Source: Sphingobium sp. (GTDB lineage: Bacteria; Pseudomonadota; Alphaproteobacteria; Sphingomonadales; Sphingomonadaceae). Taken from it: 64,000 nt of DNA. The position numbers and the translations under genes were made by a program. The notes beneath the pieces were generated by a model. That model was not told where the DNA came from. It searched no databases and saw nothing but the letters and a program-made list of their open reading frames with translations. The DNA lies in the NCBI GenBank assembly GCA_017744605.1, contig JAGIAZ010000011.1, positions 24,634 through 88,633 of the forward strand, written 5' to 3'. Positions 1 to 8,134 of this stretch are shown here, one piece after another (position 1 is the first letter of the stretch; every line of letters begins with the position of its first letter).

Positions 1-76
1 CGAGATTCCGGACGATGCCGCCGAGAAGATTGCGACCGTGAAGGACGCGATCGACTATATCGAAGGCAAGCAGTAA
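1..76 (+). CDS. acpP: acyl carrier protein, C-terminal end (partial)
   Basis: The last 24 codons of an acyl carrier protein, read from base 2 and ending at the TAA at 74-76. The visible peptide starts EIPDDAAEKI and ends DYIEGKQ, which matches the last helices of bacterial ACP after the serine that carries phosphopantetheine (that serine lies outside the window). ACP carries growing acyl chains in the cytoplasm for type II fatty acid synthesis. The next gene is fabF, the usual acpP-fabF order. The 5' part is cut by the window edge. Confidence 0.93.
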   Translation, partial: EIPDDAAEKIATVKDAIDYIEGKQ

Positions 77-253
77 GGGCGGGCCTCGGCCGTCGCGGAG
101 GGCAGGAACGCCCTTCGCCGGCGGCGGTTTATTGGCTAGCCATAGCAGGATGCGGCTCTCCGGCATGCGGGTCTTCCCGTCGCTTGAGGGCCGCTTCTCT
201 GTATGAAGGCCGCGTATTTCAACAAGGCGCGGCAAGGAATTGAGGAGAAGCTG

Positions 254-1513
254 ATGCGTCGTGTCGTCGTGACGGGTCTGGGCATGGTGTCGCCGCTGGG
301 CGGTGACGTCGAGACAAGCTGGGCGAACATCCTTGCGGCCAAATCGGGCGCGGGGACGATCACCAAATTCGATGCGACCGACTTCCAGAGCAACTATGCC
401 TGCGAAGTGAAGCCGGCCGACCATGAATATGGCTTCGACGCCAACAAGCGCGTGGATCACAAGGTCCAGCGCCAGGTCGATCCGTTCATCGTGTTCGGGA
501 TCGATGCCGCCGGCCAGGCGATCGAAGATGCCGGTCTCACCGACATGAGCGAGGAAGAGCGTTATCGTGCTGGTTGCTCGATCGGTTCCGGCATCGGCGG
601 TTTGCCGGGCATTGAGAGCGAATCGCTGGTGCTGGCGGAAAAAGGCCCGCGTCGCGTCTCGCCGCACTTCGTGCACGGCCGTCTCATCAATCTGATCTCC
701 GGCCAGGTTTCGATCAAATATGGCCTGATGGGGCCTAACCATGCGGTCGTCACGGCCTGTTCGACCGGCGCCCACTCGATCGGCGATGCGGCGGCGATGA
801 TCGCGCGAGACGATGCCGATGTCATGCTCGCGGGCGGCGCGGAAAGCACCGTCTGCCCGATCGGCATTGCCGGCTTCGGCCAGGCTCGCGCGCTTTCGAC
901 GGGTTTCCGCGATGAGCCCTGGCGCGCCAGCCGCCCGTGGGACAAGGACCGCGACGGCTTCGTCATGGGCGAGGGCGCGGGCGTGGTCGTGCTCGAGGAA
1001 TATGAGCGGGCCAAGGCGCGCGGCGCGAAAATCTACTGCGAGGTCGTGGGCTACGGTCTGTCGGGCGACGCCTATCATGTGACGGCTCCCCATCCCGAAG
1101 GCTCGGGCGCATTCCGCTCGATGCAGATGGCGGTCCGCAAGTCGGGCCTGTCGCTGGCCGACATCGATTATATCAACGCGCACGGCACCTCGACGCCGCT
1201 CGGCGACGAGCTGGAGCTGGGTGCGGTCCGCCGTCTGTTCGGCAGCGATATCGCCAACCTCTCAATGTCCTCGACCAAGTCGGCGATCGGCCACTTGCTC
1301 GGCGGGGCCGGGGCGGTCGAATCGATCTTCTGCATCCTCGCCCTGCGTGACCAGATCGTCCCGCCGACTCTCAATCTCGACAATCCGAGCGAGAATTGCG
1401 CAGGCATCGACCTCGTGCCGCACAAGGCGAAGACCCGCAGCGTGAGGGCGGTGCTGAACAATAGCTTCGGCTTTGGCGGCACCAATGCCAGCCTGGTGAT
1501 GAAGGCGATCTAA
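254..1513 (+). CDS. fabF: 3-oxoacyl-[ACP] synthase II
   Basis: Condenses malonyl-ACP with acyl-ACP in type II fatty acid elongation (KAS II). 419 residues, a normal length. The Cys-His-His triad is visible: Cys169 in TACSTGAHS, His310 in NAHGTSTPLGD and His347 in KSAIGHLLGGAGAVES. The start was placed at 254 (MRRVVVTGLGMVSPLGG) because a GAGGAGAAG ribosome site sits just upstream and KAS proteins begin this way; an in-frame ATG at 203 would add 17 residues without family support. It follows acpP after about 180 bases and is followed by mltG, a common alphaproteobacterial arrangement. Confidence 0.97.
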   Translation: MRRVVVTGLGMVSPLGGDVETSWANILAAKSGAGTITKFDATDFQSNYACEVKPADHEYGFDANKRVDHKVQRQVDPFIVFGIDAAGQAIEDAGLTDMSEEERYRAGCSIGSGIGGLPGIESESLVLAEKGPRRVSPHFVHGRLINLISGQVSIKYGLMGPNHAVVTACSTGAHSIGDAAAMIARDDADVMLAGGAESTVCPIGIAGFGQARALSTGFRDEPWRASRPWDKDRDGFVMGEGAGVVVLEEYERAKARGAKIYCEVVGYGLSGDAYHVTAPHPEGSGAFRSMQMAVRKSGLSLADIDYINAHGTSTPLGDELELGAVRRLFGSDIANLSMSSTKSAIGHLLGGAGAVESIFCILALRDQIVPPTLNLDNPSENCAGIDLVPHKAKTRSVRAVLNNSFGFGGTNASLVMKAI

Positions 1514-1536
1514 GACGTGGCGCTTCCACATTGTCT

Positions 1537-1583
1537 CGTCATCGCGAGAGACGAAGTATTGCTTTGCTTCGCTCGCAATGACG
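1537..1583. repeat. palindromic intergenic repeat between fabF and mltG
   Basis: Inverted repeat with left arm CGTCATCGCGAG and right arm CTCGCAATGACG, differing at one position that can pair G-T; the space between is filled by a sequence containing GAAGTATTGCTTTGCTTCG. It resembles the dispersed 'CGTCATTGCGAGCG' repeats common in sphingomonad genomes. It may act as a transcript-stabilising or terminating hairpin after fabF. No coding role is apparent. Confidence 0.7.
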
Positions 1584-1618
1584 ACGCGATAATGTTTTTT
1601 CCCGGCGCCTAGGGCGAC

Positions 1619-2590
1619 ATGCGCCGCCTCGGCTGCCTCATCCCGATCCTCGTCGCGGCGGGCCTCGTTTTCGCAGCGGTCTGGTTCGGCGATGCCTGGC
1701 GCGGGGATGGGCCGCTCAAGGAATCGGCGACCGTGTCGGTGCCCGAAGGCGCTTCGCTCACCGGCACCGCCAACCGGCTCGAGCAGGCGGGCGCGATCCG
1801 GTCGGCCAGGGCCTTCCTGATCGGCGCGAAGCTCTTCGGCGGGCCGGGAGTCGTCAAGGCGGGCGATTACCGGCTTCCCGCCCATGCCAGCGCATCGCAG
1901 ATTCTTGCCATCCTGCAGGGCGGCAAGACGATTCCGCTGCTGGTTGCCATTCCGGAAGGCATGCCGTCCATCCTCGTGCAGGAGCGGCTGATGGCGAACA
2001 AGGACCTTACCGGTCCGGTCGCGGTGCCCGAGGAGGGCTCCGTGCTGCCCGACAGCTATGGCTATGAGAAGGGCGAGAGCCGCGCCGCCGTGCTCGCGCG
2101 CATGCAGGCCGCCATGTCGCAGTTCATGACCGAGCAATGGGCGAAGCGTGCCGCCTCGACGCCGGTCAAGACGCAGGCCGAAGCGTTGGCATTGGCCAGC
2201 ATCGTCGAGAAGGAAACGGGCGTCGCCTCGGAACGCACCACGGTGGCCGGCGTTTACGCAAACCGCTTGCGCCAGGGCATCAAGCTCCAGGCCGATCCGA
2301 CGATCATCTATCCGATCACCAAGGGCAAACCGCTCGGCCGGCGCATCCGGCAGTCCGAGATGCGGGCGCAAAACGGCTACAATACTTATGCGATGCTCGG
2401 CCTGCCCAAGGGGCCGATCGCCAATCCGGGCCGCGCTTCCATCATTGCCGTGCTACATCCGGCGCAGACCAATGCGCTCTATTTTGTCGCGGACGGCAAG
2501 GGCGGCCACATTTTCGCCGACAGCTATGCCGAGCATCAGGCCAACGTGGCCAAATGGTACGCCATCCGCCGCCAGCGCGGCGAGATGTAG
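1619..2590 (+). CDS. mltG: endolytic murein transglycosylase MltG (YceG family)
   Basis: Inner-membrane lytic transglycosylase that cuts nascent glycan strands and sets their length. 323 residues: an N-terminal membrane anchor at about 5-24 (LIPILVAAGLVFAAVWF), then a LysM-like part, then the YceG catalytic domain. The family signature ASIVEKE places the catalytic glutamate at Glu197; LQADPTIIY and PKGPIANPGRASI follow as in other MltG proteins. It is shorter than E. coli MltG mainly in the N-terminal half. It sits about 100 bases behind fabF, separated by a palindromic repeat. Confidence 0.95.
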   Translation: MRRLGCLIPILVAAGLVFAAVWFGDAWRGDGPLKESATVSVPEGASLTGTANRLEQAGAIRSARAFLIGAKLFGGPGVVKAGDYRLPAHASASQILAILQGGKTIPLLVAIPEGMPSILVQERLMANKDLTGPVAVPEEGSVLPDSYGYEKGESRAAVLARMQAAMSQFMTEQWAKRAASTPVKTQAEALALASIVEKETGVASERTTVAGVYANRLRQGIKLQADPTIIYPITKGKPLGRRIRQSEMRAQNGYNTYAMLGLPKGPIANPGRASIIAVLHPAQTNALYFVADGKGGHIFADSYAEHQANVAKWYAIRRQRGEM

Positions 2591-2596
2591 CGCGGC

Positions 2597-2683
2597 CGTC
2601 ATTCCCGTGAAGACGGGGATGCAGGGGCGGGGAGGTCAGTCTGGTTCTGGTCCGGGTTCCCGCGCTCGCGGGACTGACGACCG
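2597..2683. repeat. intergenic repeats between convergent genes
   Basis: Two short hairpin-forming units lie between mltG and the convergent membrane-protein gene. The first is CGTCATTCCCGTGAAGACGGGG (2597 onward), with pairing CCCGT/ACGGG. The second contains TCCCGCGCTCGCGGGA followed by CTGACGAC. The 'CGTCATTCCCGCGAA-CGGGAAT' type is a widely dispersed proteobacterial intergenic repeat. It probably also serves as a bidirectional terminator. Confidence 0.6.
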
Positions 2684-3118
2684 CTAATGGAGAATGTCTT
2701 TGCCGGCCAGCCAGCGGGCATAGAAGAACTGCAGGATCGCGATCAGGATGATCGCCGCTGGCAGGGGCGCCGTTTCAGAGAGGCCCTTATGCGCCATCAA
2801 GTCGGTGCCGAAGAAGGTGTAGCCGAACTGGATGAGGACGGCGATCACTTCGATTGCCGAGAGCAGGACGGCCAATCTGCGCCGCAGCAGGAGGCAGAGC
2901 GCCCCCAACGTGCCTGCCATGACCGCCACGGCGTAGGTCGCCCAGGCCCAGTTGGGCATCTCGGCGAACGTCCTGGCCTGATAGGGGTCCGTCTTGGCAA
3001 GCTCCGTCAGGTCCATCGACCATTGCATGACGAAGGCGCTGACACCGACGACATTCCACAGCAGGAAAAGGGCGGCGACCCACCGAGCCGTCAGCCAGGA
3101 TTGCGATCCGTTCGACAT
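2684..3118 (-). CDS. small integral membrane protein, unknown function
   Basis: 144 residues with four predicted membrane helices: about 12-31 (WVAALFLLWNVVGVSAFVMQW), 55-75, 82-101 (LAVLLSAIEVIAVLIQFGYTF) and 115-134 (PLPAAIILIAILQFFYARWLA). The layout resembles the small sugar-transporter-like or DoxX-like membrane proteins often found beside redox genes, but I do not recognise a specific family. A single gene, convergent with mltG and divergent from the peroxiredoxin at 3282, so it may share that intergenic regulatory region. ATG start at 3118; upstream on its strand is a GGGGGAGAGG stretch usable as a ribosome site. Confidence 0.75.
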   Translation of the reverse strand: MSNGSQSWLTARWVAALFLLWNVVGVSAFVMQWSMDLTELAKTDPYQARTFAEMPNWAWATYAVAVMAGTLGALCLLLRRRLAVLLSAIEVIAVLIQFGYTFFGTDLMAHKGLSETAPLPAAIILIAILQFFYARWLAGKDILH

Positions 3119-3229
3119 ATGAACCTCTCCCCCGTTCCTTCGTTATGACTATGACTCACGCGGCCATTCCGCGCAAACCATCTCCTTTGAACGAATAAAT
3201 CGATCATTGTGGTCAAGTTTGATCGTTTC

Positions 3230-3246
3230 AATCGTTCAATTCGATT
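3230..3246. promoter_or_regulatory. inverted repeat upstream of peroxiredoxin, possible LysR/OxyR-type site
   Basis: AATCG-N7-CGATT is a perfect 5-bp inverted repeat centred about 44 bases before the peroxiredoxin start, within an AT-rich stretch. Its T-N11-A spacing fits LysR-type sites such as OxyR. The regulator is not encoded nearby, so the assignment is inferred from position only. Confidence 0.35.
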
Positions 3247-3281
3247 TGATAGGACGGCGCTGCATTTACAGGAGTTTCCAG

Positions 3282-3851
3282 ATGATCGGCCAAAATGTTC
3301 CCAATGTCTGCCTCAAGACCCGCGTTCGCGACGAGAGCGTCGGCGGTGACAATCCCTTCCGCTGGCAGGACGTGATGACCGGCGATCTGTTTGGCAAAGG
3401 TCGCCAGGTCGTTTTCAGCCTGCCCGGCGCCTTCACGCCGACCTGCTCGAATAGCCAGCTCCCCGGCTTCGAGGCGCTCTACGGCGAGTTCAAGGCCGCC
3501 GGCGTCGACGACATCTATTGCGTGTCGGTCAACGATGCGTTCGTCATGTACCAGTGGGGCAAGGCGCAGGGCGTGCGCAACGTGAAGCTGCTGCCCGATG
3601 GTTCGGGCAATTTCACGCGCCGCATGGGCATGCTCATCAACAAGGACCATCTCGGCTTCGGGTTCCGTAGCTGGCGCTATGCCATGATGATCGACGATGG
3701 CGTGATCACGCACATGTTCGTCGAGCCCGGCTGCAACGACTGCGGCGAGGACGCCGATCCTTATGGCGAGACGGCGCCCGAGCCGATCCTCGACTGGGTC
3801 AAGGCCAATCCTCGCAACGCGTCCGCAAACCGCGCACTCGCCGACGCCTGA
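3282..3851 (+). CDS. peroxiredoxin, Prx5/AhpE-like thioredoxin fold
   Basis: Thiol peroxidase reducing H2O2 and organic peroxides in the cytoplasm. 189 residues. The peroxidatic site is PGAFTPTCS with Cys55. The body (VNDAFVMYQWGKAQ and GFRSWRYAMMIDDGVI) matches the Prx5 subgroup. A GCNDCGEDADPYGET segment near the C terminus supplies two more cysteines, one of which could be the resolving residue. The start at 3282 is preceded by AGGAG eight bases upstream; 25 further in-frame codons upstream lack support. The promoter region carries an inverted repeat at 3230-3246. Convergent with the flavoprotein gene at 3933. Confidence 0.9.
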   Translation: MIGQNVPNVCLKTRVRDESVGGDNPFRWQDVMTGDLFGKGRQVVFSLPGAFTPTCSNSQLPGFEALYGEFKAAGVDDIYCVSVNDAFVMYQWGKAQGVRNVKLLPDGSGNFTRRMGMLINKDHLGFGFRSWRYAMMIDDGVITHMFVEPGCNDCGEDADPYGETAPEPILDWVKANPRNASANRALADA

Positions 3852-3878
3852 CCTCCCCCCGCAGCGTCGGCAAACCTA

Positions 3879-3928
3879 CCGCCGTGCCCGCCGTCGCCCT
3901 TGCGACGCGGGGCGGCGGTTTCTTTTGG
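3879..3928. terminator. likely bidirectional terminator
   Basis: An imperfect GC-rich hairpin (CCGCCGTGCCC... pairing with ...GGGGCGGCGG) followed by TTTCTTTT lies between the convergent peroxiredoxin and flavoprotein genes. Position and structure fit a rho-independent terminator serving both. Confidence 0.55.
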
Positions 3929-3932
3929 GGGG

Positions 3933-5165
3933 TCAGGCGAGGTCCACTTCCTTGAGCGGGATCGCCGGATCGGCCAGCTGAGCCAGATCCAGTTTTGCGC
4001 CAGAGAGGATGTGGGCGCGGCCCTGCACATAGTCCCTAGTCTGATTGACGCAGTCGAGGGCGATGACCTGGCCGTCGCGCAGATAGACGACCGAGAAGCT
4101 GCGGCTCGCGGGATCGCCGCGTACCAGCGCCTGATCGTGACCGATCGAGAGGCCCACGGTCTGGAGCTTCAGGTCATATTGGTTCGACCAGAACCAGGGC
4201 AAAGCCTCATAAGGCGCGGGATCGCCAAGGATATGCTGGACGGCGGTGCGGGCCTGATCATTGGCGTTCTGCACCGATTCCAGCCGCAGGCGCTGGCCCC
4301 GCGCGAAGCGGTTCTCATGCGCGGCGCAGTCGCCCACGGCGTAGACGTCCTCGAGCGAGGTACGGCAATAGGCATCGACATCGACGCCGTCGCCGCCGGC
4401 TGCCCCTGCGAGAAGCAAGGGGGCGACCTCGGATATGATCCCGATCCCCACGATGACGGCGTCCGCGGGCAGGATTTCGCCGCCTTCGAGGCGCACGCCC
4501 GTCGCGCGGCCGTCCGCATCCGTCTCGATCGCCTCGACCTTGGCCGAGAGTCGCACGTCGACCCCGTGCGCGCGATGCTCGGCGGCATAGAAATCCGAGA
4601 TGTCCGTGCCGGCCGTCCGGGAAAGCAGGCGATCCTGCGCTTCGACCAAAGTCACTTGCTTGCCCAGCTTGGCCAGCACCGCCGCCGCCTCGAGCCCGAT
4701 ATAGCCCCCGCCGATCACGACGAAGCGCCCGGCGTCCGGCAGGAGGGCCATGAGCCCATCGGCGTCGGCATGGGTTCGGACCGTGAACAGGCCGGTCGCG
4801 CCCGCGCCGGGGCAGGAGAGGGGCCGCGCCGCGCCGCCGCCGGCCCAGATGAGCTTGCCATAGCCGATGTCGCGCCCTGTCGTAGTGCGAACGCTGTGCG
4901 CGATGGGATCGACCGCGGTGACGCGCTCGCCCAATGCCATGTCGATGCCGCGCTCGCCCCAGAAGGCCGGCGGCCGCAGCAAGATGCGCTCGAACGGCTT
5001 TTCGCCGGCGAGATAGTCCTTGGAGAGCGGCGGGCGCTCATAAGGCATGACGGTTTCCGCGCCGACGATGGCCACGGAGCCGGCGTAATTCAGCTGCCGC
5101 AGCAGGATTGCCGCCTGTGCGCCCGCATGGCCCGCACCGACGATCAGACAGTCGAAATGGGACAT
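3933..5165 (-). CDS. FAD/NAD(P)-dependent ferredoxin- or rubredoxin-reductase-like flavoprotein
   Basis: 410 residues. The FAD Rossmann motif GAGHAG is at residues 10-15 and the NAD(P) motif GGGYIG at 152-157; a late FAD motif (EDVYAVGDCA) is also present. The fold and C-terminal region match the BphA4/RedA2/putidaredoxin-reductase family, which moves electrons from NADH to a ferredoxin for oxygenases or P450s. PERPPLSKDYL is the typical FAD-contact signature. No ferredoxin or oxygenase is adjacent, so its partner is unknown. I start it at the ATG at 5165 (MSHFDCLIVGAG); the longer frame upstream adds 26 residues that do not fit the family. Confidence 0.9.
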   Translation of the reverse strand: MSHFDCLIVGAGHAGAQAAILLRQLNYAGSVAIVGAETVMPYERPPLSKDYLAGEKPFERILLRPPAFWGERGIDMALGERVTAVDPIAHSVRTTTGRDIGYGKLIWAGGGAARPLSCPGAGATGLFTVRTHADADGLMALLPDAGRFVVIGGGYIGLEAAAVLAKLGKQVTLVEAQDRLLSRTAGTDISDFYAAEHRAHGVDVRLSAKVEAIETDADGRATGVRLEGGEILPADAVIVGIGIISEVAPLLLAGAAGGDGVDVDAYCRTSLEDVYAVGDCAAHENRFARGQRLRLESVQNANDQARTAVQHILGDPAPYEALPWFWSNQYDLKLQTVGLSIGHDQALVRGDPASRSFSVVYLRDGQVIALDCVNQTRDYVQGRAHILSGAKLDLAQLADPAIPLKEVDLA

Positions 5166-5347
5166 GGCTGCTGTTGCTCCCCTCAGGCCGATCCATGTCT
5201 GCTTGCCAGACTCGCGCCGCTGCCGCAACGATGCTGAGAGCATATCCTTTGGGGCAGGATCAGACCATTGACCGGGCCGGACCGCATGCGTATAGCGCCC
5301 CGACCGAACGCCGGGAGAGGCAAGCGCCTTCTTTCCGATGCCCTTGG

Positions 5348-5424
5348 GGCGGAGTAGCTCAGCCGGTTAGAGCAGCGGAATCATAATCCGCGTGTCGGGG
5401 GTTCGAGTCCCTCCTCCGCTACCA
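5348..5424 (+). tRNA. tRNA-Met (CAT), elongator
   Basis: 77 bases including an encoded CCA. The acceptor GGCGGAG pairs with CTCCGCT (one G-T pair). The anticodon stem GCGGA/TCCGC encloses loop ATCATAA, giving CAT. It is not the initiator type, whose acceptor begins CGCGG. A CAT anticodon could also belong to a lysidine-modified tRNA-Ile2, which sequence alone does not exclude. The T-run at 5425-5431 probably ends transcription. Its 3' end is the attachment site of the island that follows. Confidence 0.93.
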
Positions 5425-5428
5425 TTTT
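5407..5428 (+). other. attL: attachment-site core in the tRNA-Met 3' end
   Basis: The 22 bases from the T-arm to just past CCA recur, with one G missing, at 25535-25555. The integrase gene starts about 160 bases downstream. A tRNA 3' end beside a P4-type integrase, repeated at the far end of the foreign segment, is the standard arrangement for tRNA-targeted islands. The tRNA itself remains intact at this end. Confidence 0.85.
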
Positions 5429-5552
5429 TTTGTTTGCCAATGCCCGTGGCAATTGAAAAAATCCCTAATTTCCGCTAGCTTACAGGCAATCGCTGATTGT
5501 CGGCGATCGCCCTTGTTTGCCAGTAATCGTGGAAGATGGGGGCCTTTTTTTG

Positions 5553-5570
5553 GGGGCTTTGCAAAGCCCC
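5553..5570. promoter_or_regulatory. 18-bp perfect palindrome before integrase
   Basis: GGGGCTTTGCAAAGCCCC is a perfect palindrome ending 18 bases before the integrase start and just after a T-run. It could be an operator for integrase autoregulation or a hairpin blocking read-through from the tRNA. The decayed copy of this region at 25576-25680 has lost the palindrome. Confidence 0.45.
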
Positions 5571-5588
5571 ACGGAAGCGAGGCCCCCA

Positions 5589-6785
5589 ATGGCGCTGACC
5601 GATACCGCGATCCGAAACGCAAAACCCAAGGAAAAGCCCTACAAAGTGGCGGACTCGCTGGGCCTCTATCTGCTGGTCAATCCGAGGGGCAGCAAACTTT
5701 GGCGTGTGAAATACCGCATAAACGGTATCGAACGGAAACTGGCGCTGGGGTCCTACCCTGAGATCACACTGGCCGAGGCTCGTTCGGCGCGCGATGCGGC
5801 TCGCAGGCAGGTGGCGCACTCGGTTGATCCCAATTTTGCCAAGAGGCAGGCTCGGATTGAAGCGAGTATGCGCGCGGAAAATAGCTTTGCCAAAGTGGCG
5901 GCCGAGTTGCTCGCTAAGCGAGAAAAAGAAGGCGTGTCGCCACGCACGCTGGAAAAATATCGTTGGCTAATAAAGCTGTTTGGAAGCGAGTTTGGGCGCA
6001 GGCCGGTTGCCGAGATCAGCCCCGCCGAGTTGTTGCATGAAATCAGACGTCACGAACGGCGGGGTCGATACGAAACCGCTAAGCGGCTTCGTTCTTTTGC
6101 CAGTAGGGTGTTCCGCTACGCCGCTGCCACGGCACGGGCGGAGCGAGACCCTGCCCAATTGCTTTTGGGTGCGCTTATCCAGCCAAGGGTCAAGCATTTT
6201 GCTGCGATCACCGATCCCGTCGCGTTCGGTGGGCTGCTCCGGTCCATTGAGGACTATGAGGGCGATCCGGCAGTCATGCACGCGCTCAAACTTACGCCGC
6301 ACTTGTTTCAGCGGCCCGGCGAGTTGCGGCAGATGGAATGGACCGAGATCAACTTTGAGAAAGCAATCTGGACGCTGCCGTCCGAGAAAATGAAAATGCG
6401 GCAACCCCACGCGGTGCCGCTGTCGCGGCAGGCACTGGGGATTCTGGAGAGTATACGCGGGCTGACCGGGACAGGGAAATATGTGTTCCCCTCTGTTCGG
6501 ACCCGAGCGCGTCCAATCTCTGAAAATACCGTCACCGGCGCGTTGCGCCGCATGGGCTACACCAAAGAGCAGATGACCACGCACGGCTTCCGCACATCGG
6601 CCTCCTCGCTGCTGAACGAATCCGGCAAATGGAACCCCGACGCGATCGAGCGGGCGCTAGCGCATATGGTGTCCGGCGAGATACGCCGCATATACAATCA
6701 GTCAGCCTATTGGGCGGAACGCGTTGAAATGGCGCAATGGTGGAGCGATTATCTGGATAAATTGCGCGAAGGAGGGAACAGATGA
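5589..6785 (+). CDS. int: tyrosine recombinase (P4-type integrase)
   Basis: 398 residues. The N-terminal arm-binding domain (DUF4102 type; VADSLGLYLLVNPRGSKLWRVKY) spans about 1-90, then a core-binding SAM-like domain, then the catalytic domain. Catalytic residues visible are the Arg in FQRPGELRQM, His and Arg in THGFRTSAS, the His in LAHMVSGE and the Tyr in RRIYNQSAYW. It inserts and, with an excisionase, removes the island at the tRNA-Met 3' end. Start at 5589 (MALTDTAIRNAKP), the typical first residues of this family; a 24-codon upstream extension runs into the palindrome. It overlaps the next gene by 4 bases. Confidence 0.96.
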   Translation: MALTDTAIRNAKPKEKPYKVADSLGLYLLVNPRGSKLWRVKYRINGIERKLALGSYPEITLAEARSARDAARRQVAHSVDPNFAKRQARIEASMRAENSFAKVAAELLAKREKEGVSPRTLEKYRWLIKLFGSEFGRRPVAEISPAELLHEIRRHERRGRYETAKRLRSFASRVFRYAAATARAERDPAQLLLGALIQPRVKHFAAITDPVAFGGLLRSIEDYEGDPAVMHALKLTPHLFQRPGELRQMEWTEINFEKAIWTLPSEKMKMRQPHAVPLSRQALGILESIRGLTGTGKYVFPSVRTRARPISENTVTGALRRMGYTKEQMTTHGFRTSASSLLNESGKWNPDAIERALAHMVSGEIRRIYNQSAYWAERVEMAQWWSDYLDKLREGGNR

Positions 6786-7681
6786 CCGGACGCCCCGGAG
6801 AAGGTTGGAAAATCTTCGCGGACGGGGACGAAGCCGACAACGTGCCGCTCTGGAAGGCGCTGGCTCAATTCAGATCAGACGATCTGGACGCGGGCTTGAA
6901 CATGAACGCGGCAATCATCAATCAGGCCAAGCCATCGCCGGTTCGATATTACAATCTCGCCTTCGTCATCAGCTTTGGGTTCGGGTTCCTGTCCATAATC
7001 TTCCTGATCGGCCTCCTTGTGTCTGGCCATTCGGCAACGACGGACTTATTCTTCTATCTCACGCTGGCCACGTTGGCAGCCGCGATGGCGCCGCACCTCT
7101 GGCGACAGATTTACCAATACGGCCTGAAAATCCCCGATGCGCCGTTGAAATTGCCTCATACGCCGGACCGACTTTTCGACGAGGTGCTTGGTTATTTGCA
7201 GAAGGTGGACGGGCCGCAAGCCTATTATCTTTCCCGCTTCCGCAAGAGACGGGTACCCCTCAAGCGCAGGCAATTTTTCGGCAGGCTGCGTTACTTCCTG
7301 TTCTCAGAGCATAGCAAAGATCGGGGGATGGTCATGCGCTATCCCACGGCGCTGTCGCTGCCCACCGACCTTTATCTGCATCGCGATGATGTCGAGACGA
7401 TGCTCGCGATGAGCAGGCCGAAGCGCAAAGGCGGGCCGGGACGGAATACCAAATACCGCTATGACGATGCGATTATCGCGCTGATCGGCGATCCCCGGCT
7501 AAACGCTTTGGACGTGAAGAATCGCGCGGCGGCGATCAACACCGTCAAAGATTGGCTGTCCGAATGGTTCGAGACCAACGCCGATGAGTCAGGCGATGTG
7601 CCGCGCCGCGATCAGTTGACCCGCTACGCGGAAAAAATCTGCACGCGTCTGGAAATGATCGCGTCCGCCAAAGGCCGCTGA
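6782..7681 (+). CDS. membrane protein of unknown function, coupled to integrase
   Basis: 299 residues. Two membrane helices at about 61-80 (AFVISFGFGFLSIIFLIGLL) and 86-103 (LFFYLTLATLAAAMAPHL) are followed by a long, basic cytoplasmic part with KRRVPLKRRQFF and KRKGGPGRNTKYRYDD. The start codon overlaps the integrase stop (ATGA), so translation is coupled and the two probably share control. I do not recognise the family. Proteins of this kind directly behind integrases may be passengers of the integration module; that is inference. Confidence 0.7.
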   Translation: MTGRPGEGWKIFADGDEADNVPLWKALAQFRSDDLDAGLNMNAAIINQAKPSPVRYYNLAFVISFGFGFLSIIFLIGLLVSGHSATTDLFFYLTLATLAAAMAPHLWRQIYQYGLKIPDAPLKLPHTPDRLFDEVLGYLQKVDGPQAYYLSRFRKRRVPLKRRQFFGRLRYFLFSEHSKDRGMVMRYPTALSLPTDLYLHRDDVETMLAMSRPKRKGGPGRNTKYRYDDAIIALIGDPRLNALDVKNRAAAINTVKDWLSEWFETNADESGDVPRRDQLTRYAEKICTRLEMIASAKGR

Positions 7682-7854
7682 GCGGCGCTATCGTTTTTCG
7701 ATCACTGCGAAAGGATTTTTGGGCTGCATCCGCGCATTTCTGTAGCCCGCATCATCGGCGGACTTCCGCGACTTTCCCATTGCTGGACGACACACCGGCA
7801 ACCGTGTGCAACTTGGCATGTCTCGCCGCGAATCGGCAGCAAGGAGACACGCAG

Positions 7855-8028
7855 ATGGAACCCATCGCCATATCCATCAATGACACCGCCAAAGCGCTCG
7901 GCGTCGGACGGTCGTCGGTTTACGCCCTGATCAAATCCGGCGGCCTCGACGCGATCAAGATCGGCAGGCGGACCCTGTTGACCACCGAGTCCATCCGTCG
8001 CCTGGCACAGTCCCGACTCGCTTTCTGA
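7855..8028 (+). CDS. excisionase/AlpA-like helix-turn-helix protein
   Basis: 57 residues, a single winged-HTH of the excisionase DNA-binding domain type: ISINDTAKALGVGRSSVYALIKSG then IKIGRRTLLTTESI, the characteristic HTH-plus-wing pattern. Likely binds DNA near the att sites or controls integrase expression. Start at 7855 with AAGGAG eight bases upstream; a longer in-frame reading from 7780 has no ribosome site. Its position between integrase and mobilisation genes is typical for islands. Confidence 0.85.
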   Translation: MEPIAISINDTAKALGVGRSSVYALIKSGGLDAIKIGRRTLLTTESIRRLAQSRLAF

Positions 8029-8134
8029 CCGCAGGCGCTCCCCGGCCCGCCTTTGAAATTGGCGGGGCGCTCCGCACCTGCCTCCCCGAACCACCCCGAA
8101 CGCACGCCATCGTGATTTCACGAAAGGATGTCGC

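Noticed and set aside
3900..5237. 445-codon plus-strand frame
   Set aside because: Mirror of the flavoprotein gene on the other strand; only the minus-strand reading has FAD and NAD motifs.
5348..5424. tRNA-fMet
   Set aside because: The acceptor stem begins G-G with a proper first pair and lacks the initiator features; elongator tRNA-Met fits better.
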